40,150 nt of DNA from positions 1 through 40,150 of the forward strand of contig JAITEK010000068.1 of assembly GCA_031282085.1 (NCBI GenBank), written 5' to 3'. The DNA comes from Coriobacteriales bacterium (lineage in GTDB: Bacteria; Actinomycetota; Coriobacteriia; Coriobacteriales; UBA8131). The position numbers and the translations under genes are program-made. The notes under the pieces were generated by a model that worked only from the letters and a program-made list of their open reading frames with translations, had not been told where the DNA came from and made no database searches. Below are positions 24,964 through 32,263 of the stretch, piece by piece. Every line of letters starts with the position of its first letter. The first letter of the stretch is position 1.

Positions 24964-26781
24964 ATGACCACAACAACGATTACGACAGCAAACACAAACA
25001 CAACCGCAAGCGTGGCAACAGCCGGGAGAGCAAGCACAACCCTGCCCTCAACCTCGGCGACTCCGGCGGCCTCGGCGCCTCCGGTGACCACAACAGCAGC
25101 GTCGGCGCCAGCGCCGACGCACGCATTCTACGAGCAGGAACGGCTCACTCCTTTGGAGCGCGTCACCGGAATCGTCGATGCAGACTCCTTTGAGGAATGG
25201 GACAGCGAGCTTTTGTGCCGCACACCGTTCCCGCTGCCCTTCTATGAGGACCGTTTGGAGCGTGAGAGGGAGAAGACCGGGTATCCCGAAGCGGTCTGCT
25301 CGGGCAAGGCGACCATCGGCGAACATCCCGTTGCCGTTATCGCAATGAACCCCTTCTTCCTCATGGGGTCGATGGGCTCAACCGTGGGCGAGCGCATAAC
25401 GCGCGCCATAGAGCACGCAGGCGAGGCGGGGTTGCCCCTCATCGTCTTTGCCGCATCGGGCGGTGCGCGCATGCAGGAAGGGCTGGCCTCGCTTCTGCAG
25501 ATGGCGAAGATCTCCTGCGCGCTGGCCCGTTACGCCGAGAAACGGCTCCTCTACATCTCCGTGATGACCGACCCGACGACCGGCGGTGTTATGGCCGCGC
25601 TCTCGTCACAAGGCGACATCATCATCGTGGAGAGGGGCGCCCAGATAGGTTTTACCGGCCGCCGCGTTATCGAGGCGACCTTCCGTCCGCAGTTCCCGGA
25701 GGAATTCCAAAGTGCGGACTACGCCCTAGAGCATGGTCTTATCGACATCGCCGTGGAGCGTTCAGAGCTGCGCGCCACCCTGGCACGCCTGCTTGCACTC
25801 CATCGGCACCGCGGACGGGACGCAACGGGGCATACGCATAAGGTCGAGATCCTGCCAAGCTCCGGGCGACATTGGCCCAACGCCAATGCGGGCGCCGACG
25901 GGAAGCGCTCTGCCTGGGACAAGGTCCGGCTCGCACGGAAGATGGACCGCCCCACGGCACAGACCTATCTGAGAGAGATAATCACTGATTTCGTCGAATT
26001 GCGCGGCGATCGCGGCTTTGCTGATGACTCGGCTATTATCGGCGGCGTCGGACGCCTCGGTGGCTTCCCTGTTACGGTTATCGCGCAGGAGAAGGGCGTC
26101 ACCACCGCAGAGCGTGTCGCGCGTAATTTCGGCATGCCACACCCCGAGGGTTACCGTAAGGCGATGCGTCTCGCACGCCAGGCCGAGAAGTTCGGGCGCC
26201 CGGTCATCTGTCTCGTCGATACGCAGGGGGCGCATTGCGGCGTCGAGTCGGAAGACCGCGGCCAGGGCAACGCCATCGGCGATTGCCTTACCGTTATGTC
26301 GACCTTGCGGGTGCCCGTGATAAGCGTCATCCTCGGCGAGGGAGGCAGCGGCGGCGCATTGGCGCTGGCGTTGGCGAACTCGGTCGGTATGCTGGAGAAC
26401 GCGATCTACTCCATCTGCTCCCCCGAGGCGTTTGCGACCATATTGTGGAAGGACTCCTCGCGTTCGGCTGAGGCCGCGGAGATCATGCGCATCACCGCTC
26501 ACGAGGCCTTTGAGATGGAGGCCATCGACGAGGTGATTCCTGAGCCGACAGAAGGCGCGCACGCCGATCCACACACAGCCGCGGAGGCGGTAGAGCACTT
26601 CCTCGTACGGGAGCTGGAGCGCCTTGTGCCTCTGGATGCAGAAACGCTCATGCGAAAACGGCAGCAGCGGTTCCGCGACTTCCTGCGCATCGAGCAGCAG
26701 CACACACACGAGGCCAGCATCTTGGATTTTAGGGCCATTGACCGTGAGGAGTACGAGCTGTCGGTAGCCCAGGGTCGCTGA
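24964..26781 (+). CDS. Acetyl-CoA carboxylase carboxyltransferase, fused beta and alpha subunits (AccD-AccA)
   Basis: A 605-residue protein joining both carboxyltransferase halves, which transfer CO2 from carboxybiotin to acetyl-CoA to give malonyl-CoA. The beta half (about 60-280) has FLMGSMGSTVGERITRA, ASGGARMQEG and MTDPTTGGV; the alpha half (about 310-560) has FVELRGDRGFADD, EKGVTT and GEGGSGGALALA. Unlike AccD of E. coli, no four-cysteine zinc ribbon is visible; the first 50 residues are Thr/Ala/Pro-rich. GTG 24952 is possible, but ATG 24964 is preferred because GAGGTG lies four bases upstream. It follows the exporter after 128 bases on the same strand and would feed the synthases with malonyl-CoA. 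Biotin carboxylase and biotin carrier genes are not in the window. Confidence 0.93.
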   Translation: MTTTTITTANTNTTASVATAGRASTTLPSTSATPAASAPPVTTTAASAPAPTHAFYEQERLTPLERVTGIVDADSFEEWDSELLCRTPFPLPFYEDRLEREREKTGYPEAVCSGKATIGEHPVAVIAMNPFFLMGSMGSTVGERITRAIEHAGEAGLPLIVFAASGGARMQEGLASLLQMAKISCALARYAEKRLLYISVMTDPTTGGVMAALSSQGDIIIVERGAQIGFTGRRVIEATFRPQFPEEFQSADYALEHGLIDIAVERSELRATLARLLALHRHRGRDATGHTHKVEILPSSGRHWPNANAGADGKRSAWDKVRLARKMDRPTAQTYLREIITDFVELRGDRGFADDSAIIGGVGRLGGFPVTVIAQEKGVTTAERVARNFGMPHPEGYRKAMRLARQAEKFGRPVICLVDTQGAHCGVESEDRGQGNAIGDCLTVMSTLRVPVISVILGEGGSGGALALALANSVGMLENAIYSICSPEAFATILWKDSSRSAEAAEIMRITAHEAFEMEAIDEVIPEPTEGAHADPHTAAEAVEHFLVRELERLVPLDAETLMRKRQQRFRDFLRIEQQHTHEASILDFRAIDREEYELSVAQGR

Positions 26782-26799
26782 TTGATCGGTTGATTGATT

Positions 26800-26834
26800 A
26801 AGGCTCGGCGCGCCTACACGGTGCGCTGAGCCTT
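26800..26834. terminator. Convergent hairpin terminator between accDA and the GGDEF gene
   Basis: AAGGCTCGGCGC (26800-26811) pairs with GCGCTGAGCCTT (26823-26834) with one G-U pair and an 11-base loop. The GGDEF stop codon lies in the loop. It is placed to end transcripts from both sides, although T-runs are short. Confidence 0.6.
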
Positions 26835-27932
26835 GTGAGCGCGTTTGTAGAAGTACATCTTCTCATCGGCCATGCTGAGCAGTTCGCTCGCAGGCAGTTT
26901 GCTGGCCTTTGTCACCCCGACAACACCATAGCTCATCGAGTGGTTATACAGCGAATCCGGCTCGTCGTTCTTCGCGACGAGTTTGTCACGCAGGCGCTCA
27001 AGCCGCTCCTCGGCGGCACTCGCGGCCCAATCACGGGCCAGCAGCATGAACTCGTCACCACCGAGACGGCAGAGCACCGAGTCGTCGGAAAACGCACGGA
27101 GCTGCTCCGCGACCATCAGGATGTAGGCGTCACCCTCATTGTGGCCGAACTTGTCATTAACGTACTTGAGGTTGTCCATGTCGATGAAGCACAGGGAGAA
27201 CTCAACGTGGTTCTCAAGCCACTGGTTAAAGGTCAGCATGCCGTAGTGGCGACTGTAGACGCCCGTGAGCGGGTCGTACTTCGCGATCTCCTCAAGGTCC
27301 GAGAGCTCGCGGCGACTTGCGGTCACATCGGTGAAGATAAACACCACCGCCTCGTTATCCCCCCATATATAGGGGTGCTGCTCAACCGAGAACGCCTGGA
27401 AGCCGCCCTCAAAGGTAAGCTCCATGTCCGAGGTCGTCTTGAGCCCACAGCGGTCATCGGCAAGTTGCGCGCCAAGCCACTCGTAAAGCTGCGGCTCGGT
27501 TGAAGGGTTGAGGAGGACCTCCTCAACCGGGTGATTGCGCAGCAACTCCTCTTTGCTATCCTTGTTGAGCACTATGATGAGCTGGGACATCTGCGCCGTG
27601 ATGTCCTCAAAGACCGCAATGCCCCGTTGCAGGGCCTGGGACTTCCGCTCGCTCACTTCAACCGCCTGCTCCAAGGCTGTGCGCCGCTCATCGAGCTGCT
27701 GCACCATGTTGTTGAGCGCCTCGGAGAAGTCCCCCATGAAGCTGACCCGCTGCTTGTAGTCGCCCTTGGCTATCTGCTGGGTCTGCCAGGTGAGGTGGCG
27801 CAACGACGCCTGGAGCGATTTGAGCCCCGCGGCTACCTCGTTGCCTGGGGAGAGCGGGTTGGTGTCGAGATCGCCTTGCGCTATGTCGGAGGCAAGCGTG
27901 GTGGTCTCCCGCACACTTTGGACATAGTACAA
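26814..27932 (-). CDS. Diguanylate cyclase (HAMP-like, PAS-like, GGDEF); true start unclear
   Basis: At least 372 residues: a HAMP-like helical part (about 1-90), a PAS-like segment (about 100-200) and a GGDEF domain (about 205-372) with intact CRLGGDEFMLL, so it probably makes cyclic di-GMP. No RxxD inhibitory site precedes the motif. TTG 27932 is the first standard start codon, with AAGGG four bases upstream. However, coding-like sequence continues in frame for 42 codons upstream (including LFEYLRNVLYFPNEAKL) back to a TGA at 28059-28061, without any ATG, GTG or TTG. The preceding V4R gene is in the same frame, parted by three stops within 80 bases. The N-terminus is therefore truncated, begins at a rare codon, or was once fused to the V4R protein. 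No membrane segment is seen. Confidence 0.85.
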   Translation of the reverse strand: MYYVQSVRETTTLASDIAQGDLDTNPLSPGNEVAAGLKSLQASLRHLTWQTQQIAKGDYKQRVSFMGDFSEALNNMVQQLDERRTALEQAVEVSERKSQALQRGIAVFEDITAQMSQLIIVLNKDSKEELLRNHPVEEVLLNPSTEPQLYEWLGAQLADDRCGLKTTSDMELTFEGGFQAFSVEQHPYIWGDNEAVVFIFTDVTASRRELSDLEEIAKYDPLTGVYSRHYGMLTFNQWLENHVEFSLCFIDMDNLKYVNDKFGHNEGDAYILMVAEQLRAFSDDSVLCRLGGDEFMLLARDWAASAAEERLERLRDKLVAKNDEPDSLYNHSMSYGVVGVTKASKLPASELLSMADEKMYFYKRAHKAQRTV

Positions 27933-28136
27933 CAGGCCCTTGGCAAAATCCCTGAATCCCTCCGGCAGATCCTCAGGATCAAGTTTTGCCTCGTTGGGGA
28001 AGTACAGGACATTCCTCAGGTACTCGAACAGTTGAGTGGCTACGGGATCCGTACGTACTCACCAGCCTTACCGGAGAAGCTCGGCCATTGTTGCCGGCCA
28101 AGCATGGCGGTCATTGATTGGAATTGCAGAAAACCC

Positions 28137-28691
28137 CTACGACAGAACCGTGCCCTTAAAGCGGCAGACGCGGTCGCCGTTGGCCCAACAGTCGACTTCA
28201 CGCACGTCATACTTGTGGCCGGTATAGGTCTCGAGGATTCCCGAGATAAAGCCCTCGTCATAGAAGCAGACTGTCTCGTTGGTCATCGGCAGGCCGCTGC
28301 AATCGAGGTCCTGTCCAACGGTCAGCACGAGATTGCCGGTCTCCGCGTCGAAGGCCTCCATGCGCAGGATGCCGATCTTGAGGTCCTCAAGCGCCTTTTG
28401 GAGATTGGCCACAAAGGTGTCGAGATCGACGTCCAGATTCAGCACGTTCTTCGCGAACTCAGTGCCCGCCAAGAACCCGCATTTGCGCCATAACTCGTTG
28501 GCTTGCTCCGTGCCGTACTCGCGTGTGAGTACGTCGAGCATCGTGAACTGCATGAGGCGATATACCAGTACCGGCATCTCCTCACCCAGATCGCCGCGCC
28601 CCTCTTTGATGTCTCCGAGATTCTCCCAACGGAATACGTTGTGAGTCGGAGGCGCTTGGAACACATTTTCCGCCTGAAACACATTTTCCAT
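28137..28691 (-). CDS. V4R domain sensor protein
   Basis: A 184-residue protein whose second half matches the V4R (4-vinyl reductase) small-molecule-binding fold: YTGHKYDVREVDCWANGDRV near the C-terminus is the recognisable end. The first half (NVFRWENLGDIKEGRGDLG, MPVLVYRLMQFTMLDVL) resembles the part found with GGDEF proteins in related bacteria, recalled from memory. ATG 28691 has AGGAG in range. The first residues contain a duplicated ENVFQA, from a short tandem duplication. It lies directly upstream of, and in frame with, the GGDEF gene, so it likely senses a ligand for cyclic-di-GMP output. The ligand is unknown. Confidence 0.8.
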   Translation of the reverse strand: MENVFQAENVFQAPPTHNVFRWENLGDIKEGRGDLGEEMPVLVYRLMQFTMLDVLTREYGTEQANELWRKCGFLAGTEFAKNVLNLDVDLDTFVANLQKALEDLKIGILRMEAFDAETGNLVLTVGQDLDCSGLPMTNETVCFYDEGFISGILETYTGHKYDVREVDCWANGDRVCRFKGTVLS

Positions 28692-28787
28692 TATTATCGC
28701 TCCTCACGTAACTGATAGGCCCTAGGAGACGCGCCAATAACCGCCAACGCTTCCCCAAACGTAGCTTACTTTCATTTTCCCTTGTCC

Positions 28788-28817
28788 ATTATACTATCAG
28801 TTTAGCTGCCTTGACCA
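28788..28817 (-). promoter_or_regulatory. Sigma-70-type promoter of the V4R/GGDEF genes
   Basis: On the minus strand TGGTCA (28812-28817), an 18-base spacer and a perfect TATAAT (28788-28793). This predicts a leader of nearly 100 bases before the V4R start at 28691. Confidence 0.6.
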
Positions 28818-28864
28818 GTATCCGCACCGCCCATTCGCACCGACGGATATCCTCGTACGTCACC

Positions 28865-28891
28865 CGTCATACTGGCTTTATGCCAGCATCC
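28865..28891 (+). repeat. Dispersed hairpin repeat, copy B
   Basis: CGTCAT, A, CTGGC, loop TTTAT, GCCAG, C, ATCC. The fifth stem pair differs from copies A and C (C-G where they have G-C), yet pairing is kept. Confidence 0.6.
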
Positions 28892-29087
28892 ACCCGACGG
28901 CGGTGGCCGTCCCCGTGAGACCGTGTGTCGCGCTTCGCGCTCTCTAAGCGTCGCTCGCTATCGCTCGCGACTGGATTTAAGGGACAAGACCCGTAGGTTC
29001 GCGCAAGCGCTTCACCCGTCCTTCGCTGACAAGGCTCCACTGGAGCCTTGTCCGGGCGCTCGGACCCAGAATGACGGGATTTTCGTC

Positions 29088-29114
29088 CGTCATGCTGGGT
29101 TCATCCCAGCATCC
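29088..29114 (+). repeat. Dispersed hairpin repeat, copy C
   Basis: CGTCAT, G, CTGGG, loop TTCAT, CCCAG, C, ATCC. It matches copies A and B in length and frame. Confidence 0.6.
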
Positions 29115-29183
29115 AACCGGGCGCGATAGCGACCGGGTGTGCTGCACACCGCGGAACGGCGTCAGCCGTTCTCGTGACACGGG

Positions 29184-30245
29184 TTATGAGGCGGCTAATT
29201 TGGCCAGGGAGTCGGGGGATAGGGCGCGGGTGAGCATTTCCTGGTAGGAGATGCGGCCTGCGCGGTAGAGGGCCAGCAGACTTGCGTCCATGCCGATCAT
29301 CCCCTCCTCGGAGCTGGTGTTGATGACCGACGGTATCTGGTGCGTGCGTCCCTCGCGGATGAGGTTGCGCACGGCGTTGTTGCAATGCATGATCTCAAAG
29401 GCGGGTACCATCCCCCCATCCAGCAGAGGGACGAGCTGCTGAGACACCACCGACTGGAGCACCATGGAGAGCTGCATACGCACCTGGGTCTGCTGCTCGG
29501 CGGAAAACGAGTCCACCAGACGGTCAACCGTGTTGGTTGCACCGACCGTGTGCAAAGTGGAGAACACGAGGTGGCCCGTCTCGGCGGCCGTCAGCGCAAT
29601 GGAGATGGTCTCGGCGTCGCGCAGCTCGCCGATGAGGATCACGTCGGGACTCTGGCGCAGGGCGGCGCGCAGGGCGGTGGCGTACGAGGACGTGTCGATA
29701 TTGACCTCGCGCTGGCTCACCAGGCTTTTTGCGTGCCGATGGAGGAACTCTATGGGGTTCTCCAACGTGATGATGTGGGCGTTGCGCGTGTTGTTGATGC
29801 GGTCGATGATGGTGGCGAGCGTGGTGGTCTTGCCCGAGCCAGCCGGCCCGGTGATGAGCACCAACCCCCGCCTCAGCTCGGCAAGCTCAAGGACGGAGGG
29901 TGGGATGGAGAGCGTCTCGGGGTCGGGCATCTCAAAGGAGACCACGCGGATGACCGCCGCAAAGGTGCCGCGTTGCCGATAGGTGTTAACGCGGAAGCGC
30001 GAGACCCCCTTGATAGCAAAGGAGAAGTCGTCGTCCCCTCGATCGATGAGGTAGTCGAGCGAGCGGTCGTCGGCGAGCTTGTATATCTGCTCGATGAAGT
30101 CATGGGTGTCGGCGGGCATGAGTATCTGATCGTCACGCGCGCTGATGATGTTCCCTCGCTTGTAACTCAGCGGCTTACCGGTGATGACGAAGACGTCCGC
30201 GACGCCCATGTTCACCATCTCGGTCAATAACTCCTGTGCGTTCAT
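29184..30245 (-). CDS. pilT: Type IV pilus retraction ATPase, PilT family
   Basis: A 353-residue hexameric secretion ATPase, the usual PilT length. Walker A GPAGSGKTTT, an Asp-box region (IITLENPIEF), Walker B LIGELRDAETI and the His-box GHLVFSTLHT are all present. It drives pilus retraction and twitching in relatives. The frame opens at 30305, but ATG 30245 is chosen because AAGGG lies six bases upstream and MNAQELL matches the normal family beginning. It is the last gene of the pilus cluster on the minus strand, 82 bases after the preceding gene. No extension ATPase (PilB) is in the window, so this single ATPase may either only retract or be the only motor near these genes. Confidence 0.9.
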   Translation of the reverse strand: MNAQELLTEMVNMGVADVFVITGKPLSYKRGNIISARDDQILMPADTHDFIEQIYKLADDRSLDYLIDRGDDDFSFAIKGVSRFRVNTYRQRGTFAAVIRVVSFEMPDPETLSIPPSVLELAELRRGLVLITGPAGSGKTTTLATIIDRINNTRNAHIITLENPIEFLHRHAKSLVSQREVNIDTSSYATALRAALRQSPDVILIGELRDAETISIALTAAETGHLVFSTLHTVGATNTVDRLVDSFSAEQQTQVRMQLSMVLQSVVSQQLVPLLDGGMVPAFEIMHCNNAVRNLIREGRTHQIPSVINTSSEEGMIGMDASLLALYRAGRISYQEMLTRALSPDSLAKLAAS

Positions 30246-30327
30246 GTAGTACCCTTCCCTCAAAGAGCCGTGGCTCTCCTTCTCCAATGTGCGCTGGCGT
30301 TGCACCAGCGGCGCCCCTTGGGCTCCT

Positions 30328-30771
30328 CTATCGCTTCGGTGTGGTCTGCCATCTGAGTATATCTGTTTCCCCCACCGTGTCGAGGGCTATCTCGACGATG
30401 AGGTCGCGCCGCTCATCGATGGCAAAGGTCTCGGTGAGGTGCACGTTCCCGCTGTTGTCAACAGTGGCCTTATAACCCGCCGCGGACAACTTGTCCGCAA
30501 GCGCGCTCAGCGCGGCACTGTCACCCCACTCCAAATGGCCGCGATTGTTCCGGACAAAGGCCTCCATATCGGCCAGCCACTGTTCCGCCTCACCATCCGC
30601 CGCGTAGTAATGCTCCGCCGAATCGGTCGCCTTGTCCGAGAGCCGCAGATCCGCGCGGGCCGAGACGAGGGCAAGCACCGAGAAGGTGGTGAGGAGCACC
30701 GCGACCATGATGGTTACCAGCGTGGAAAGCCCCACGCCCACGGCAGAACGAGGTGTGATCCGCTTGCTCAT
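30328..30771 (-). CDS. Small membrane-anchored protein of the pilus cluster (unknown family)
   Basis: A 147-residue protein with a single hydrophobic segment near the N-terminus (about 13-37, VGLSTLVTIMVAVLLTTFSV) and a soluble remainder. The part after the membrane segment (ADLRLSDKATDSAEHYYAAD) is pilin-like in that a helix continues out of the membrane, but no classic prepilin cleavage site followed by FTLIE is present. It overlaps the upstream gene by ATGA. Its place between pilC and pilT suggests a minor pilin or pilus assembly component; the family is not recognised. Confidence 0.75.
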   Translation of the reverse strand: MSKRITPRSAVGVGLSTLVTIMVAVLLTTFSVLALVSARADLRLSDKATDSAEHYYAADGEAEQWLADMEAFVRNNRGHLEWGDSAALSALADKLSAAGYKATVDNSGNVHLTETFAIDERRDLIVEIALDTVGETDILRWQTTPKR

Positions 30772-31286
30772 CCGTCAACTCCCGTCCCCAGTTGATAGGC
30801 GCTCACCTGATATTCGAGGATCGTCGTCGCGGTGGCTGGCGTTGAGCCCTCAAGTAAGGTGATCCGGGCCTTTTGGACGGGGTCGTCCTGCTCGGCAATA
30901 AAGTCGCAGCGCAGCGTGAAGTACGGCCGATTGCCGCCATCGGCGCCCTCAACAGCACTGCCCTCGCCCACGCCGCTGACCGGCAGCAAGTTCTGGTCGT
31001 AGTACCAAACGAGCGCGCCGTCCTCCTGGTGGGCGCCGGGCAGGTCCGCCAACGCCGAAGTCTGGCCGCCCTGCGCCTTAAACAACTCCGCCCGCTCCTG
31101 GGCCTCTATGCCCAACTGCGAGAGGGCGGCGCTACGGGTGCTTTCCACACGCGCCGCGCCGAAAACTTGCAGGCAGATAACCGCGCAGATGGCAAAGATA
31201 ACAAGGTCGAGGGTCAGCTCGAGGAACAGGGCGCGCGTGACGGCGGTGCGGTGCGGCGGGGTGACCATGGCTTTGCGCGTACCCAT
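30768..31286 (-). CDS. Small membrane-anchored protein of the pilus cluster (unknown family)
   Basis: A 172-residue protein with an N-terminal hydrophobic helix (about 20-42, LFLELTLDLVIFAICAVICL) followed by a soluble domain with a beta-rich end. It resembles minor pilin-like proteins in size and topology, but no prepilin peptidase motif is clear. It begins in a TGATG overlap with the preceding gene and ends in an ATGA overlap with the next, so the three small genes are tightly coupled. Confidence 0.75.
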   Translation of the reverse strand: MGTRKAMVTPPHRTAVTRALFLELTLDLVIFAICAVICLQVFGAARVESTRSAALSQLGIEAQERAELFKAQGGQTSALADLPGAHQEDGALVWYYDQNLLPVSGVGEGSAVEGADGGNRPYFTLRCDFIAEQDDPVQKARITLLEGSTPATATTILEYQVSAYQLGTGVDG

Positions 31287-31837
31287 CAGTCTACACCCCC
31301 CTCTCTGCGTATAGGCGCCAGGGAATCAAGTTCCTCAAGGCCAGAGCCCGGGTAGCGGTCGCTCACTGTTCCCCGTTGCGTGCGCAGCCAGAGGTTCACG
31401 TCGGTCGCCTGCCCGTCCAGCGTATAGAAGGTGGCGTTGACGAGCGGGCCGTCCTGCTTGAGCACCAAGGACGCCATGGGCATGATGGGCTGGCACAGCT
31501 TGGGGTCTACCGTATCCCCCGGAGCAAAGAGCCCCTCGTACAGAGTCCGGTCCTGCACAAAGAGCCAGGTCTCGTAATTCTGCCCGCTCCGCTTCTCGAT
31601 GAGTACGAGGGCCGGTGCGCCCTCAACCGAATCGACGCGCAGAGCGTCGCTGAGGTCGTTTTGCCGGACCTTCTCGGCAACGTACAGGGCGCTCGTGCGC
31701 TGGTTGTAGTTATTCTGCATGACCTCCGCCGTGTCGCGGTAGACCTCGGCGCCGATGATACAGAGGAACAGCGCACTGGTGGCATAGACAAAGAACAGCG
31801 CGACCACAACAACCAGGTCGAGAGAATGTCGCCTCAT
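31286..31837 (-). CDS. Small membrane-anchored protein of the pilus cluster (possibly DUF4860-like)
   Basis: A 183-residue protein: hydrophobic helix at about 6-30 (DLVVVVALFFVYATSALFL), then a soluble domain including ALYVAEKVRQND, a pattern seen in pilus-cluster proteins of Gram-positive bacteria. The DUF4860 assignment is from memory and uncertain. Start ATG 31837 has GGGG upstream and follows the previous stop by nine bases. Likely a minor pilin or tip component. Confidence 0.72.
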   Translation of the reverse strand: MRRHSLDLVVVVALFFVYATSALFLCIIGAEVYRDTAEVMQNNYNQRTSALYVAEKVRQNDLSDALRVDSVEGAPALVLIEKRSGQNYETWLFVQDRTLYEGLFAPGDTVDPKLCQPIMPMASLVLKQDGPLVNATFYTLDGQATDVNLWLRTQRGTVSDRYPGSGLEELDSLAPIRREGGVD

Positions 31838-31846
31838 CGCTACCCC

Positions 31847-32245
31847 CTAGCCCTCTGTACCGGGCAGACCGAGGAAGTCCGCGATGTCGTGGGTGGGAGC
31901 GGCCTGGGGGATGGGGACAACCCTGATCTGCGGGATGAGGTTGTCGCCCAACGACTCGTAGTAGACCACGTAACGCTTGCTATCGATGGTGAGGCCGTAG
32001 TTATCCCGGAGATACTCAACACCACCTATTGTGGGAGGGAAGCTGCCCTCGATGGCGTAACATTGAATGGCGCTGCGCCGCACGCTGTCGGCGACGAACT
32101 GGGCCTGCTTGTCTGTGACCGTATTGGACCAACCGCCGCTGCCCCCTATAACGAGGACGCAGACGAGCGCCACGAACACCAGCGTCCACAAAAGACGCGA
32201 GGTGACAACGCGGAGCACGAGCGGTCTTTGGGTCCTATCCTCCAT
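31847..32245 (-). CDS. Small membrane-anchored protein of the pilus cluster (unknown family)
   Basis: A 132-residue protein with one membrane segment (about 17-36, SRLLWTLVFVALVCVLVIGG). The soluble part contains ADSVRRSAIQCYAIEGSFPP and YLRDNYGL, which recalls the C-terminal half of pseudopilins, where an AIxCYAxEG-PP pattern follows the helix. It follows pilC by 18 bases and GGAGGAA lies in between. Probably a pilin-like subunit with a non-standard N-terminus. Confidence 0.72.
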   Translation of the reverse strand: MEDRTQRPLVLRVVTSRLLWTLVFVALVCVLVIGGSGGWSNTVTDKQAQFVADSVRRSAIQCYAIEGSFPPTIGGVEYLRDNYGLTIDSKRYVVYYESLGDNLIPQIRVVPIPQAAPTHDIADFLGLPGTEG

Positions 32246-32263
32246 CGCAGACGACGTTCCTCC

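Larger units (their letters stand above)
28692..29183. other. 492-base gap packed with hairpin repeats
   Basis: No convincing gene. The right half holds many perfect hairpins: copy B (28865-28891) and copy C (29088-29114) of the dispersed repeat, GACAAGGCTCCA-C-TGGAGCCTTGTC at 29028-29052, GGTGTG-CTG-CACACC near 29136-29150, and GAACGGC-GTCA-GCCGTTC at 29154-29171 just after the pilT stop. CCCAGAATGACG at 29065-29076 matches an edge of copy A. The cluster may end transcription from pilT or act as an RNA-stability or protein-binding element. Confidence 0.65.

Noticed and set aside
30246..30305. Longer N-terminus for PilT
   Set aside because: MNAQELL at 30245 has a good ribosome site and fits the family; the extra 20 residues do not resemble any PilT start.
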